Below the pieces are notes generated by a model. It saw only the letters and a list, made by a program, of their open reading frames with translations, ran no database searches and had not been told where the DNA came from. Made by a program: the position numbers and the translations under genes. Positions 13,716 through 22,259 of a DNA stretch of 64,000 bases are shown here, piece by piece. The stretch is from an uncultured Paracoccaceae bacterium (lineage in GTDB: Bacteria > Pseudomonadota > Alphaproteobacteria > Rhodobacterales > Rhodobacteraceae), in the NCBI GenBank assembly GCA_947493745.1, contig CANLSM010000001.1:215913-279912 (forward strand). The letters are read 5' to 3'. How positions within the stretch are numbered: position 1 is the stretch's first letter; each line of letters begins with the position of its first letter.

Positions 13716-14312
13716 CTAGATAACCCGGACTTCCGTGCCGACTTCACACATATTGAACAGTTCTTCGATCTGCTCATTGTAAAGCCCGATACACCCGTTC
13801 GAGGACTTGCGCCCGATCTTGCGTGTGTCATTGGTGCCGTGGATGCGGTAATATCTCCAGGTGAGATACAGCGCATGGGTTCCAAGCGGGTTCTGCGGGC
13901 CGGGGCCTACATATTCAGGCAGTTCCGGGTTCCGTTTCAGCATATTGGGCGTCGGGCGCCAGTCCGGACCCACCCGTTTCTGAACCACCTTCGTGCGCCC
14001 GGTGCGGGTCAGCTCGGGTGTCAGGGGAACGGATGTCGGGTAGACCTTGTAGATCGACCCTTCCTCTTTCCAATAATGCAGTGCACGGCTAACGGTATCG
14101 ACCAGAATGACGCCGTCTTTCCGGCTGGCGAAATGATCCTGCCAGTCATGGGTGCGGAAGCTCGATACGCGACGCTCGATCTTGCCGGTTGGCGCAGTCG
14201 TATCAACAGGCTGTGCGCGCAGGATCGCTGGCGTGAAAAGAGCCGTGCCAAGCGCAAGCGAAGATGTTGCAAATCCCCGGCGCGTGATCAGCGTGTCAGA
14301 GTGCTTTTTCAT
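13716..14312 (-). CDS. L,D-transpeptidase (YkuD domain), Tat-exported
   Basis: A 198-residue protein with a twin-arginine signal (TRRGFATSSLALGTALF) and a YkuD domain. The catalytic region is IHGTNDTRKIGRKSSNGCIG, with the active Cys in SNGCIG and the conserved His in HGT. These enzymes form 3-3 peptidoglycan cross-links or attach proteins to peptidoglycan. The residue after CI is Gly, where the classical motif has Arg. The start at 14312 is chosen because it places the Tat motif 11 residues in; 14354 is also open. It belongs to a cluster with a CAP lipoprotein and a second YkuD protein. Confidence 0.88.
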   Translation of the reverse strand: MKKHSDTLITRRGFATSSLALGTALFTPAILRAQPVDTTAPTGKIERRVSSFRTHDWQDHFASRKDGVILVDTVSRALHYWKEEGSIYKVYPTSVPLTPELTRTGRTKVVQKRVGPDWRPTPNMLKRNPELPEYVGPGPQNPLGTHALYLTWRYYRIHGTNDTRKIGRKSSNGCIGLYNEQIEELFNMCEVGTEVRVI

Positions 14313-14534
14313 TCTCGAATCCAACCCAAATCTGTTCCGAACGGTTGTATACACAATCCTCGATTCATATCAAATCACAGGCCTGTCAGCTTGTCAGAAA
14401 CAGCACAGAACTGTGGCGAAACTACAGCCAGGCAAGGCAAATCGTGCCGCTTCCAGCCGAATGGCCAACAAGCGTTTGAATAGATCGGGGTTTGTCGCTA
14501 GACCATCATTTCAGATCAAACGAGGACGAATTGA

Positions 14535-15056
14535 ATGTTGCGCTCACTGGTACTGATATTGGCATGCGTGTTCACGTTGGCAGCCTGCACGGAAAGTGGA
14601 GATGTGAACGGCACGACCCGGCTCGACAGCCTTGATGCCGATGAAGTGCGCAAGCGCCATGTCGATGCGGTGAACGCTTTCCGGCAGGAGCGTGGCATTT
14701 CTCCCGTTCAGGTGTCGGCCCGTCTGACAGCCGCCTCGCGGACCCATGCGCGCGATATGTCAGTGCAGGAGCGCGCCTGGCATTTCGGCTCGGACGCGAC
14801 CTCGCCGAAAGACCGTGCCGAGCGCGCGGGATATAGCGGCAAGATCCTCGGCGAGAACATCTCCGAGAGCTTCGACACCGAAATTCTGGTTTTGCAAAGC
14901 TGGCTTAACCAGCCAGGCGCACGTGCCGTAATGCTCGACCCACGCGCAACCGATGTTGGTGTCGGATGGTTCCAGGAGCCAAACGGAAAGATCTGGTGGG
15001 TTCAGCTTTGGGGTCAGCAGACAGGCCCGACACCGCTACCCGTCCCCGGCAGCTGA
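14535..15056 (+). CDS. CAP (SCP/PR1) domain lipoprotein
   Basis: A 173-residue lipoprotein: MLRSLVLILACVFTLAAC with lipobox LAAC and lipidated Cys18, then a CAP domain. Typical CAP features are AVNAFRQERGI, THARDM, the WHFGSD histidine, the GENISESF glutamate and AVMLDPRATDVGVGW near the end. Bacterial CAP proteins are secreted or surface proteins whose molecular activity is mostly unknown. It is transcribed opposite to both neighbours: it is divergent from the Tat-type L,D-transpeptidase and converges, two bases apart, on the lipoprotein L,D-transpeptidase. The arrangement suggests a cell-wall function. Confidence 0.88.
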   Translation: MLRSLVLILACVFTLAACTESGDVNGTTRLDSLDADEVRKRHVDAVNAFRQERGISPVQVSARLTAASRTHARDMSVQERAWHFGSDATSPKDRAERAGYSGKILGENISESFDTEILVLQSWLNQPGARAVMLDPRATDVGVGWFQEPNGKIWWVQLWGQQTGPTPLPVPGS

Positions 15057-15058
15057 TA

Positions 15059-15568
15059 TCACGCGCGGATGGAAATCCGCGTTCCAAGCGGCACCATCGA
15101 CCAGATTTCCTCGATCTCCCGATCCGAGACAGCGATGCACCCTGCAGTCCAGTCCGGTTTGGAGCGATCCGCGAAAAGACGCGGTCCACCATGGATGAAG
15201 ATCTCACCGCCCGGATCAATGCCGCGCCGTTTGGCCCGTGCAATGTCCTGAGCTGAGGGATAGTTGATCCCGAGGCTGAGATGATAGGCACTGTTGGGAT
15301 TGCGCCGGTCGATGATGAAATCGCCCTCCGGCGTCTTTCCGTCACCGTAGCGCCGCTTTGTTCCTTGCGGCGCAAAGCCGAGATGGATTCGGTAGGACTT
15401 GATCGGTTGATCATTGCTGTAGAGCGTCATTACCCGCTCACCCTTCAGCACGACAATATGATCGGCTGTGGCCAGCGACTTTGTCGACACGGTTGTCTGG
15501 GCGCACGCCGAAAGGCCAAGCGCACTCGCCCCAAGGAGGAAGCCACGTTTTGTGGTTCTGCTTTTCAT
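15059..15568 (-). CDS. L,D-transpeptidase family lipoprotein (YafK-like YkuD)
   Basis: A 169-residue protein with lipoprotein signal MKSRTTKRGFLLGASALGLSAC, so Cys22 is probably lipidated. The YkuD domain has the motifs YRIHLGFAPQGTKRRYGDGKTPEG, split over residues about 60-85, IFIHGG and DWTAGCIAVSD with the catalytic Cys. The DWTAGCIAV form is that of the ErfK/YafK-like group, where Arg is absent after the Cys-Ile. The start at 15568 (ATG) has AGAAGG eight bases upstream; a GTG at 15574 is less well placed. It converges on the CAP lipoprotein gene. Confidence 0.88.
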   Translation of the reverse strand: MKSRTTKRGFLLGASALGLSACAQTTVSTKSLATADHIVVLKGERVMTLYSNDQPIKSYRIHLGFAPQGTKRRYGDGKTPEGDFIIDRRNPNSAYHLSLGINYPSAQDIARAKRRGIDPGGEIFIHGGPRLFADRSKPDWTAGCIAVSDREIEEIWSMVPLGTRISIRA

Positions 15569-15723
15569 CGTCACTGCCTTCTGCCGATCTGTCGTGGCTT
15601 TGTGCCTTTTTCCAGCAGATAGCGTTTACAAATCGTTGACGCAATTCACGAATAAGCCAGATCGTCATTGATGCGACAATTCGGTCACGACTTTGGTTGG
15701 CAAAGAAAAAGCAGGCCGATTGC

Positions 15724-16674
15724 TTACTTATACTCAATAATTGCCGATTTGCGGCCAGAGATACGCTTCATATGGTAGTCGAGAACACCCTGAGCTTCCG
15801 GAAACTTTCCCAAAACGCTGAAAAACACCCGTTTCCAGGCCAGCGGACCCGCGTCACGGATCGCCAGACGGACGATCTGAACGGGCCATACCAGGATCAG
15901 AAACCCCATCGGCCACCAGATTAAAGCCCCGCCGATAGCCAGAATTGGGAGCATAAGACCCCAGAGGACAGACCTTCGCATCTCCCGGACCCAATGGCGC
16001 TCCGGTGGCGCGCCGTGCAGAGCAGCTCCCTCGGCAAAGGCGTGGCCGGCGCGGCGGGCCCGTTTCCACCATTGGCCGAAACGGGTAATCGCCGCATCGT
16101 GCCATGTCATTTCCACGTCCAACCGATAGATTTTCCAACCCGCCTGACGCAGGCGCACGCAAAGCTCAGGCTCCTCGCCAGCGATGACATCTGCACGGAA
16201 CCCGCCGACCGCGTCAAAGGCATCGCGGCGCATCAAGGCGTCACCCCCACAGGCGAGCGCCTCACCGATCGGCGTGTCCCATTCCTTGTCACAAAGCGCG
16301 TTGTAAATGGAGACATCCGGGAACCGTTCCCGCCGCCTGCCACAAACCACCGCCACCTGCGGGTTGGCATCGAGGAATGCTGAGGCCGTCTCGATCCAGC
16401 CGTCACGCAACGCGCAATCGCCATCTACAAACTGGATATAGTCTGGCTGCTCCTCAAAAGCCGCACGGCCCGCGTTCCGCGCACGCGCCGCCGTGAAGGG
16501 TTGCGACAGGTTCAGCTCGACAACCCGCGCTCCGGCAGACCGCGCGGCTGCGACGCTGCCGTCCGAAGAGCCGGAATCCACATAGACCACGTCTATATCG
16601 GTGCCGAGTGAGGCAAGGCACGCCTCTAGACGGGCGCCTTCATTGCGCCCGATCACGACAGCTCCGATGGTCAA
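15724..16674 (-). CDS. Glycosyltransferase family 2 with C-terminal membrane segments
   Basis: A 316-residue GT2 enzyme. The N-terminus AVVIGRNEGARLEACL and VDSGSSDGSV give the nucleotide-sugar site, FVDGDCALRDGW holds the DxD-like metal site, and AGEEPELCVRLRQAGW matches the family's acceptor region. Two hydrophobic segments (about 235-270) anchor it in the membrane. The only start fitting the family N-terminus is a TTG at 16674 that overlaps the TGA of the NRPS gene (TTGA), so translation is probably coupled. It is the last gene of the PKS-GT-NRPS-GT operon. Sugar and acceptor are unknown; the operon's product or a lipid carrier is a candidate. Confidence 0.88.
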   Translation of the reverse strand: MTIGAVVIGRNEGARLEACLASLGTDIDVVYVDSGSSDGSVAAARSAGARVVELNLSQPFTAARARNAGRAAFEEQPDYIQFVDGDCALRDGWIETASAFLDANPQVAVVCGRRRERFPDVSIYNALCDKEWDTPIGEALACGGDALMRRDAFDAVGGFRADVIAGEEPELCVRLRQAGWKIYRLDVEMTWHDAAITRFGQWWKRARRAGHAFAEGAALHGAPPERHWVREMRRSVLWGLMLPILAIGGALIWWPMGFLILVWPVQIVRLAIRDAGPLAWKRVFFSVLGKFPEAQGVLDYHMKRISGRKSAIIEYK

Positions 16675-19600
16675 CGGCGCGATTGGCGGTTCTCGCGCAT
16701 GGCCCTGCGACGCGACATCGCGTCGGTGCGCGCACGCGCCCGGTCAGCCTGCGCGACGGTGTCCACCGGCACCGCGTCCTTCGACTTGCCACCGATATGT
16801 TCGGCCAACGCCCCGAGTGTCGGGAAGCGGAAGATATCGGTGATCGTCAGGCGAGAAGCATCAAGCCCCGCCCTGATCTCCCGATGGGCCTGCACAGCCA
16901 GCAGGGAATGACCTCCGAGCTCAAAGAAATTGTCCTTCTGACCCACAGCATCGATCCCGAGGATCCGCCCCCAGATCTCGGCAATCTTCTGCTCGACCTC
17001 ATTGGCCGGGGCTGCCGCCGGTTCCAGATTGCGCACCGGCTGCGACTTGGTGGGCAGGGGAAGCGCCTTGCGGTCCACCTTCTTGTTCGGCGTCAGCGGG
17101 AAGACAGGCAGGCTCACGAAACGCGACGGCACCATGTAGTCCGGCAACGCGGCGGCAAGATGCGCGCGCATCGCAGCCTCGTCCACCGGCCCACCGGTCA
17201 GATAGGCGACCAGCCTGACATCACCGGGCGTGTCTTCGCGCGCGATCACCACGGCTTCCGAGACGCCCCCCATCGCATTCAGACGCGCCTCGATCTCGCC
17301 CAGTTCGATCCTGTAGCCGCGGATTTTCACCTGATGATCGGCACGGCCAAAGAAGTCGATCCGCCCATCCTCGCGCCAGCGCACCAGATCACCGGTGCGA
17401 TAGATGCGGTTGCCATCCCGGAACGGATCAGCCTTGAACCGCTCCGCTGTCAGGTCTTCGCGATGCAGATAGCCCCGCGTCACACCCGCGCCACCGATCC
17501 AAAGCTCGCCCGGAACGCCGACCGGCACCGGGTCCATCGCCTCGTCCAGCACATAAAGCTGGGTGTTCGCTATGGGGCTGCCGATATTGACGATCCCGTC
17601 CACGGGTTGCGCGGTCTCAGTAGAGGACCAGATGGTCGTCTCGGTCGGCCCGTACATATTCTCGATTGCGGCGCGTGTGATCCCGGCGAACTCTTCCACA
17701 AGTGCACCCGGCAGTGCCTCACCCCCGATCATCAGATGCTTCACCCGGCCAAGAGCGAACCGCGCCTCGTCATTCATCGCGATCATCCGCGCCATGGACG
17801 GGGTGCATTGCATATGCGTGACGTTATGACGGATGATCTGGGCTGCGATGGAGTAGTCGTCATCAGCCACACCCGAGGGCTGCTTGGCCCGCCGCAGAAC
17901 CTCGGCCAACTGTTCCAGCCCGCCAAGCACCTCCGGCACCGGGATGCCATAGTCGATCAGGCAGGCGATCTCGTCCACACCGATGCGTTTGACCTGCTCG
18001 ACCCGCTCCAGGCAGTCCTCGATTGTACCGAAAAGACCGGAATCCTCGAAATAGCGCTCGAAGGCGAAATCGAGGATGCCCTCCATCTCGTCCTCATTGA
18101 GCGATCCGAGGTCGAGCTCAAACGGGTTCTTCACGCCCTCCGGTCGTTTGAAAGCCGGGAAGGCCCAGGCATACTGCTTGATCAGCCCGGCAGCGGAACG
18201 CAGATAATCCTTCATCGGCTCATGTGCGATCTTGCGCACGGTGTCGCGATTGTCGCCCACGAATGTGTGGAGCATCAGGGTTACCTTGTGATCCGCCGGA
18301 TCATGCCCGGCCTCACGCAATGCAGCATGGTAGATCTTGATCTTCTCGCCCACCTCATCGACGCTTTGGCCAAGCAGGTGGGTCAGCACATTGGCTCCGA
18401 TGGAGCCCGCCTGCTTCCAGGTCTGCGGGTTGCCTGCGGTGGTCACCCAGACAGGCAATTCCTTGGACACCGGGCGGGGTTGGGTCACGACCGCATGCGG
18501 CGTGCCGTCCTTGGTCGCGAACTCCACCGCCTCGCCACGCCAGAGCTTGCGCAGGGTCTCGATCGCCTCGAACATCGCGGGCTTGTTCTGCGGCGGCGTA
18601 TTCTCGGGCCGCAGGATGAAGTCATCGGGCTGCCAGCCGCTTGCGATCGCGAGGCCTGTGCGCCCGTTGGTGATGTTGTCGATCACCGCCCATTCCTCGG
18701 CAATTCGCGCCGGATGGTGAAGCGGAGCAACACAACTGCCCGCCCGCACAGCGAGGTTCTTGGTCACAGCCGCCACCGCAGCCCCGGTGACCGACGGGTT
18801 TGGATAGGGACCGCCGAAGGCATGAAAATGCCGCTCGGGCGTCCAGACGGCGCAAAAGCCATTGGCATCGGCGATCTTGGCGCCCTCCAGCAGAAGCTCG
18901 TACTTCTTCGGGCCGACACCATCATCATTGCCCCAGTAGAACAGGCTAAAATCAATGTCACGGTCGGTGATTGCCAGCTTGCCTGACGAGATCAGCGCCC
19001 GGTTCTCGTCGCTCGACAGCACCACCTTGTAGCCGCGCGCGAGCGTGTAGAACAACTCCAGCACCGAGATATCAAACGAGAGCGAGGTTACCGCCAACCA
19101 GACACCTTGTCCGTCCTGCGAGATGCGTTGATCCATGCCGGTGAAGAAGTTGGCGACATTGCGATGCTCGACCATCACGCCCTTGGGCCGACCGGTGGAG
19201 CCGGATGTATAGATCACGTAGGCCAGATTGGCAGACGTCACCCCACTGTCAGGGGCCGTTTCGGACGCTGCCGCGATACGCGAGTCTTGGTCGATCAGCA
19301 GAACATCGGCCCTGTGATCCGGCAGGTCCCCGGCGATGGCCGACTGGGCAAGGATCACCTTCGCCTGACTGTCCTCGATATAGAGTGCGATACGGTCCGC
19401 CGGATAGGCCGGATCAAGCGGGACATAAGCACCGCCCGCCTTTTGGATTGCCAAAGCACCGACCACCAGATCAAGCGAGCGCGACGTATAGAGACCAACC
19501 AACCCATCCGGCCCGACGCCCATCTCGCGCAACACATGAGCCACCTTGTTGGCGCGCGCGTCAAGTTCGGCATAGGTGAGTTCCGAGCCCTCGAACACCA

Positions 19601-21278
19601 GTGCCGTTCCATCGGGCGTCCGCGCCGCCTGCTCCTCAAAAAGCTGATGTACGCAACGATCCTGCGGATAGTCGCAATCCGTGCGGTTCCAGCCATTCAG
19701 GACCTGATCACGCTCGGCATCCGACAGCACGGCCAGGGCATTGACCATCGTCTCATCCGAAACAGAGCGCGCCAGAACATCAAGACGCTGAACCAGCGTA
19801 TCCGCCGTCGCCTCACTGAGGCGTGTGGTGTCAAACACCAGTTCAACCTGACCATCAGCGCCTGCAAGCAGGGTCAGACAGGTTCCCTCGATGGCCGTAT
19901 CACCAGAGGTCGCGAGCCCGATCTGCGGTGTGGAAGAACCCGAAATGCTCGGCTCACGCAGGATCAGGTCACGGGCAAAGGCCCCGCGCTTCCGGCAGGT
20001 CTCAACCGAGGCCTCCATGGCATCCGTCGCCTTGGCAAACGTCTGGTCAGCGTCGAAACGGAGCGGCACCCACGGGTTCAGCAGCAGCGGCTCTGCATCA
20101 TGCGCCTCCTCAACCCCGGCATCCCGGTATGCAAGATCAAATGCATCCTTGCCACTGATCCGGGCCGCCCATGCGGTCAGCGCGGTCAGGCGCTGCATCC
20201 GGGACAAACCGGCGGGCAGATCGACCTTCCGCCGCGCCCAGTCGGGCGCTTCGGTGGAAATCTGTGCCTGGGGAAGTTCGGCCGGATCAAGCTCCGCCAT
20301 ATGTCTGCGCCAGAACCCGTCATGGGATGCGACTTGCTTCATCCGTTCGGTCAATGCGTCGGCCTGCGGCTGGTTGAGCGACGGCAGAACGTCCCCAACT
20401 GAAACCAGATCCGATGGCCGGATCGCCTCGCCATCCAGACTGGTGATTGATTTCAGGATTACCGGGGCGGACCCGGTGGCCACGACGATATGTTCGTCAC
20501 CGAGTTCCAGCACCGAACCCGGAAGCGGGGCCTTGTCCCTTGTGCTGATCTCGGCCGAGCGCACAGCCGCGATCCGACCGGCGATCTCGATCTTGGGCAC
20601 ACAGAGAGGGTTCCAATAGGCCCCGTGATCGAGCGCACGCACAAGTGCCACCAGATCCTCGCTATCCCGGTTGAAATCGAGCCGCCCATGGGCGCGCGGG
20701 CGATCCGTGCGGGCGTAGTAACTGCGCTGGCTCAGATCCTGCGCCCCGCCTGCCACATCACCGGCTTCAAGCTTGCCGAGCACGACCTCAAACCCGTCAA
20801 TGGCCGCTGCATAGCATCTGGTGTTGAGCGTCAGCGCGGTCTCGGCCTCGCCCAGATCAAAGATGCGCTGCTCAAGGATGTTGCCCTCGTCAACACCACC
20901 CTCGATCCGGTGCCAGGTGACGCCGTGCTGTGCCTCACGATTGACGATCGCCCAGACCGGCGCGTTCAGTCCGGCATAGGCTGGCAGCGGCCCGTCATGG
21001 AAGTTGATCGCGCCCTGTCCGGCCTTCGCCAGCACCGCGTCCGGGATCACGGAAAGATTGGCAATGGAGAATAGCCAGTCACAGGTCACATCCCCCAGAC
21101 GCGCCGCCAGATCCGCGCCGGGTGCCTCGACCCGAAGCCCGTTCTCCCGTGCCCAGGCCTCAATCTCCGCATTGCGGGTAACGACCGCTGCAATGCGGTG
21201 CCCCTTGCCTTGCATAAGCGAGGCGCACTGGATCAGAAGTGACTCGTTGCCGATGACAATGGCCGAAAAGCTACTCAT
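16671..21278 (-). CDS. NRPS: formyltransferase, decayed C, adenylation with inserted flavin monooxygenase, PCP
   Basis: A 1535-residue single module. Residues 1-250 form a formyltransferase-like domain with N92, H94 (INFHDGPLP) and D130 (VDEGNI), spaced as the catalytic triad of methionyl-tRNA formyltransferase. Residues about 310-525 resemble the end of a condensation domain but contain no HHxxxDG motif. Adenylation runs from about 540: TSGSTGRPKG at 691, SFDISVLE at 734, NMYGPTETT at 1207, NKKVDR with K1400. A luciferase-like (LLM) flavin monooxygenase of about 360 residues is inserted between motifs A4 and A5 (about 770-1133). PCP serine S1458 is in ELGGHSLL. There is no thioesterase. The pocket residues read by eye are D-I-L-Q-M-G-M-I-W-K, close to glycine codes. 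The product is unknown. Confidence 0.93.
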   Translation of the reverse strand: MSSFSAIVIGNESLLIQCASLMQGKGHRIAAVVTRNAEIEAWARENGLRVEAPGADLAARLGDVTCDWLFSIANLSVIPDAVLAKAGQGAINFHDGPLPAYAGLNAPVWAIVNREAQHGVTWHRIEGGVDEGNILEQRIFDLGEAETALTLNTRCYAAAIDGFEVVLGKLEAGDVAGGAQDLSQRSYYARTDRPRAHGRLDFNRDSEDLVALVRALDHGAYWNPLCVPKIEIAGRIAAVRSAEISTRDKAPLPGSVLELGDEHIVVATGSAPVILKSITSLDGEAIRPSDLVSVGDVLPSLNQPQADALTERMKQVASHDGFWRRHMAELDPAELPQAQISTEAPDWARRKVDLPAGLSRMQRLTALTAWAARISGKDAFDLAYRDAGVEEAHDAEPLLLNPWVPLRFDADQTFAKATDAMEASVETCRKRGAFARDLILREPSISGSSTPQIGLATSGDTAIEGTCLTLLAGADGQVELVFDTTRLSEATADTLVQRLDVLARSVSDETMVNALAVLSDAERDQVLNGWNRTDCDYPQDRCVHQLFEEQAARTPDGTALVFEGSELTYAELDARANKVAHVLREMGVGPDGLVGLYTSRSLDLVVGALAIQKAGGAYVPLDPAYPADRIALYIEDSQAKVILAQSAIAGDLPDHRADVLLIDQDSRIAAASETAPDSGVTSANLAYVIYTSGSTGRPKGVMVEHRNVANFFTGMDQRISQDGQGVWLAVTSLSFDISVLELFYTLARGYKVVLSSDENRALISSGKLAITDRDIDFSLFYWGNDDGVGPKKYELLLEGAKIADANGFCAVWTPERHFHAFGGPYPNPSVTGAAVAAVTKNLAVRAGSCVAPLHHPARIAEEWAVIDNITNGRTGLAIASGWQPDDFILRPENTPPQNKPAMFEAIETLRKLWRGEAVEFATKDGTPHAVVTQPRPVSKELPVWVTTAGNPQTWKQAGSIGANVLTHLLGQSVDEVGEKIKIYHAALREAGHDPADHKVTLMLHTFVGDNRDTVRKIAHEPMKDYLRSAAGLIKQYAWAFPAFKRPEGVKNPFELDLGSLNEDEMEGILDFAFERYFEDSGLFGTIEDCLERVEQVKRIGVDEIACLIDYGIPVPEVLGGLEQLAEVLRRAKQPSGVADDDYSIAAQIIRHNVTHMQCTPSMARMIAMNDEARFALGRVKHLMIGGEALPGALVEEFAGITRAAIENMYGPTETTIWSSTETAQPVDGIVNIGSPIANTQLYVLDEAMDPVPVGVPGELWIGGAGVTRGYLHREDLTAERFKADPFRDGNRIYRTGDLVRWREDGRIDFFGRADHQVKIRGYRIELGEIEARLNAMGGVSEAVVIAREDTPGDVRLVAYLTGGPVDEAAMRAHLAAALPDYMVPSRFVSLPVFPLTPNKKVDRKALPLPTKSQPVRNLEPAAAPANEVEQKIAEIWGRILGIDAVGQKDNFFELGGHSLLAVQAHREIRAGLDASRLTITDIFRFPTLGALAEHIGGKSKDAVPVDTVAQADRARARTDAMSRRRAMRENRQSRR

Positions 21279-21284
21279 AACGGG

Positions 21285-22256
21285 TTACATCCCCTTTGAA
21301 ACATCGCCGGGCGCGCGGCCAAGCAGGCCGCCGACAGCATGGCGCGTAAGATCGGACAGAAAGTTGTCGGGATCGCGTTGCGGTTTGCGCTGGATCAACC
21401 GCCGCAGCCGCCAGAAAACGCCACCCTTGATATGGGCGATGGTGGCCAGCATCGCATAGAGCCAGCCATGGTTCTTGCGGAAATAATGGAGCCGCGAGTC
21501 AAACCAGTATTTCGGCATCCGTGACCAGCTTTTCATGCCGGTTGAGACCGAGCCGATATGCGTGACCGAGCTTTCGCGGACGTAGACCGTAGGCCAGCCC
21601 GCCAGCATGGCGCGACGGCAGAGGTCTGTTTCCTCGAAATACAGAAAGAAGGTCTCGTCAAAGAGGCCGATCTCGTCGAGCACGGATTGCCGCATCATCA
21701 GGCTTGCCCCTGCCAGCCAGTCCACGGTTTGTGTGGTCCGTGGCAGCGGCAGCGGCACAACACTGCCTTTCAGCAAGCGCGTCACCGGGCCGAAACGGAC
21801 GGAGCTTTCGAACTCGCTGGCAATCGACGGATAACGGAAGGCGGTGCAGTGCCAGTCACCATCAGGTCCGTGAATGTAGCTTCCCGCAAAGCCTGTCTCG
21901 GGATGGCTTTCCATATGCTGCAGAAGCGCGCGGATCGCGCCCTTGTCGGGGAAAGCATCCGAGTTCAGGATGTACACATAGTCCGGCTTGCTGCCATCCG
22001 AGAGCCCGGCGCGGATACCGACATTGTTGCCAGCCCCGAAGCCACCATTGTGACCCGACTGGATCACGCGCACCCGGTCCCAGCCGGTCACGGCCTTCGA
22101 TATCTTCTCTAAAGAGCCGTCCTGACTGTCATTGTCCACGATGATCAGTTCACCCGCGATCCCGTCCATCTCGCGCAACGCGGCTTCCGCCGATTGGACG
22201 GTCATATCGGGTGTCTTGTAGTTCAGGATGATGGTCAGGAGAGTGGGTTCACGCAT
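21285..22256 (-). CDS. Glycosyltransferase family 2 (rhamnosyltransferase-like)
   Basis: A 323-residue protein with an N-terminal GT-A fold: TIILNYKTPDM, IIVDNDSQDGSLEKI, SGHNGGFGAGNNVGIRAG, then YILNSDAFPDKGAI with the metal-binding region, and FLYFEETDLCRRAMLAGW. The HNGGFGAGNN signature is common in transferases that add rhamnose or similar sugars to lipids and O-antigens. It lies between the PKS (3 bases away) and the NRPS (6 bases away), which ties it to their product. The C-terminus (about 255-300) is basic and could lie on the membrane. The sugar donor cannot be read from sequence. Confidence 0.9.
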   Translation of the reverse strand: MREPTLLTIILNYKTPDMTVQSAEAALREMDGIAGELIIVDNDSQDGSLEKISKAVTGWDRVRVIQSGHNGGFGAGNNVGIRAGLSDGSKPDYVYILNSDAFPDKGAIRALLQHMESHPETGFAGSYIHGPDGDWHCTAFRYPSIASEFESSVRFGPVTRLLKGSVVPLPLPRTTQTVDWLAGASLMMRQSVLDEIGLFDETFFLYFEETDLCRRAMLAGWPTVYVRESSVTHIGSVSTGMKSWSRMPKYWFDSRLHYFRKNHGWLYAMLATIAHIKGGVFWRLRRLIQRKPQRDPDNFLSDLTRHAVGGLLGRAPGDVSKGM

Positions 22257-22259
22257 CGC

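Noticed and set aside
13701-14483. Plus-strand frame of 260 codons
   Set aside because: Antisense to the Tat-type L,D-transpeptidase; protein is Arg-rich and unstructured.
16608-18986. Open frame of 792 codons on the plus strand opposite the NRPS
   Set aside because: It lies antisense to well-defined NRPS domains, has no recognisable motif and is His/Arg-rich, as expected of GC-rich shadow frames.
19107-20402. Open frame of 431 codons on the plus strand
   Set aside because: Antisense to the NRPS adenylation, condensation-remnant and formyltransferase region; composition and lack of motifs mark a shadow frame.
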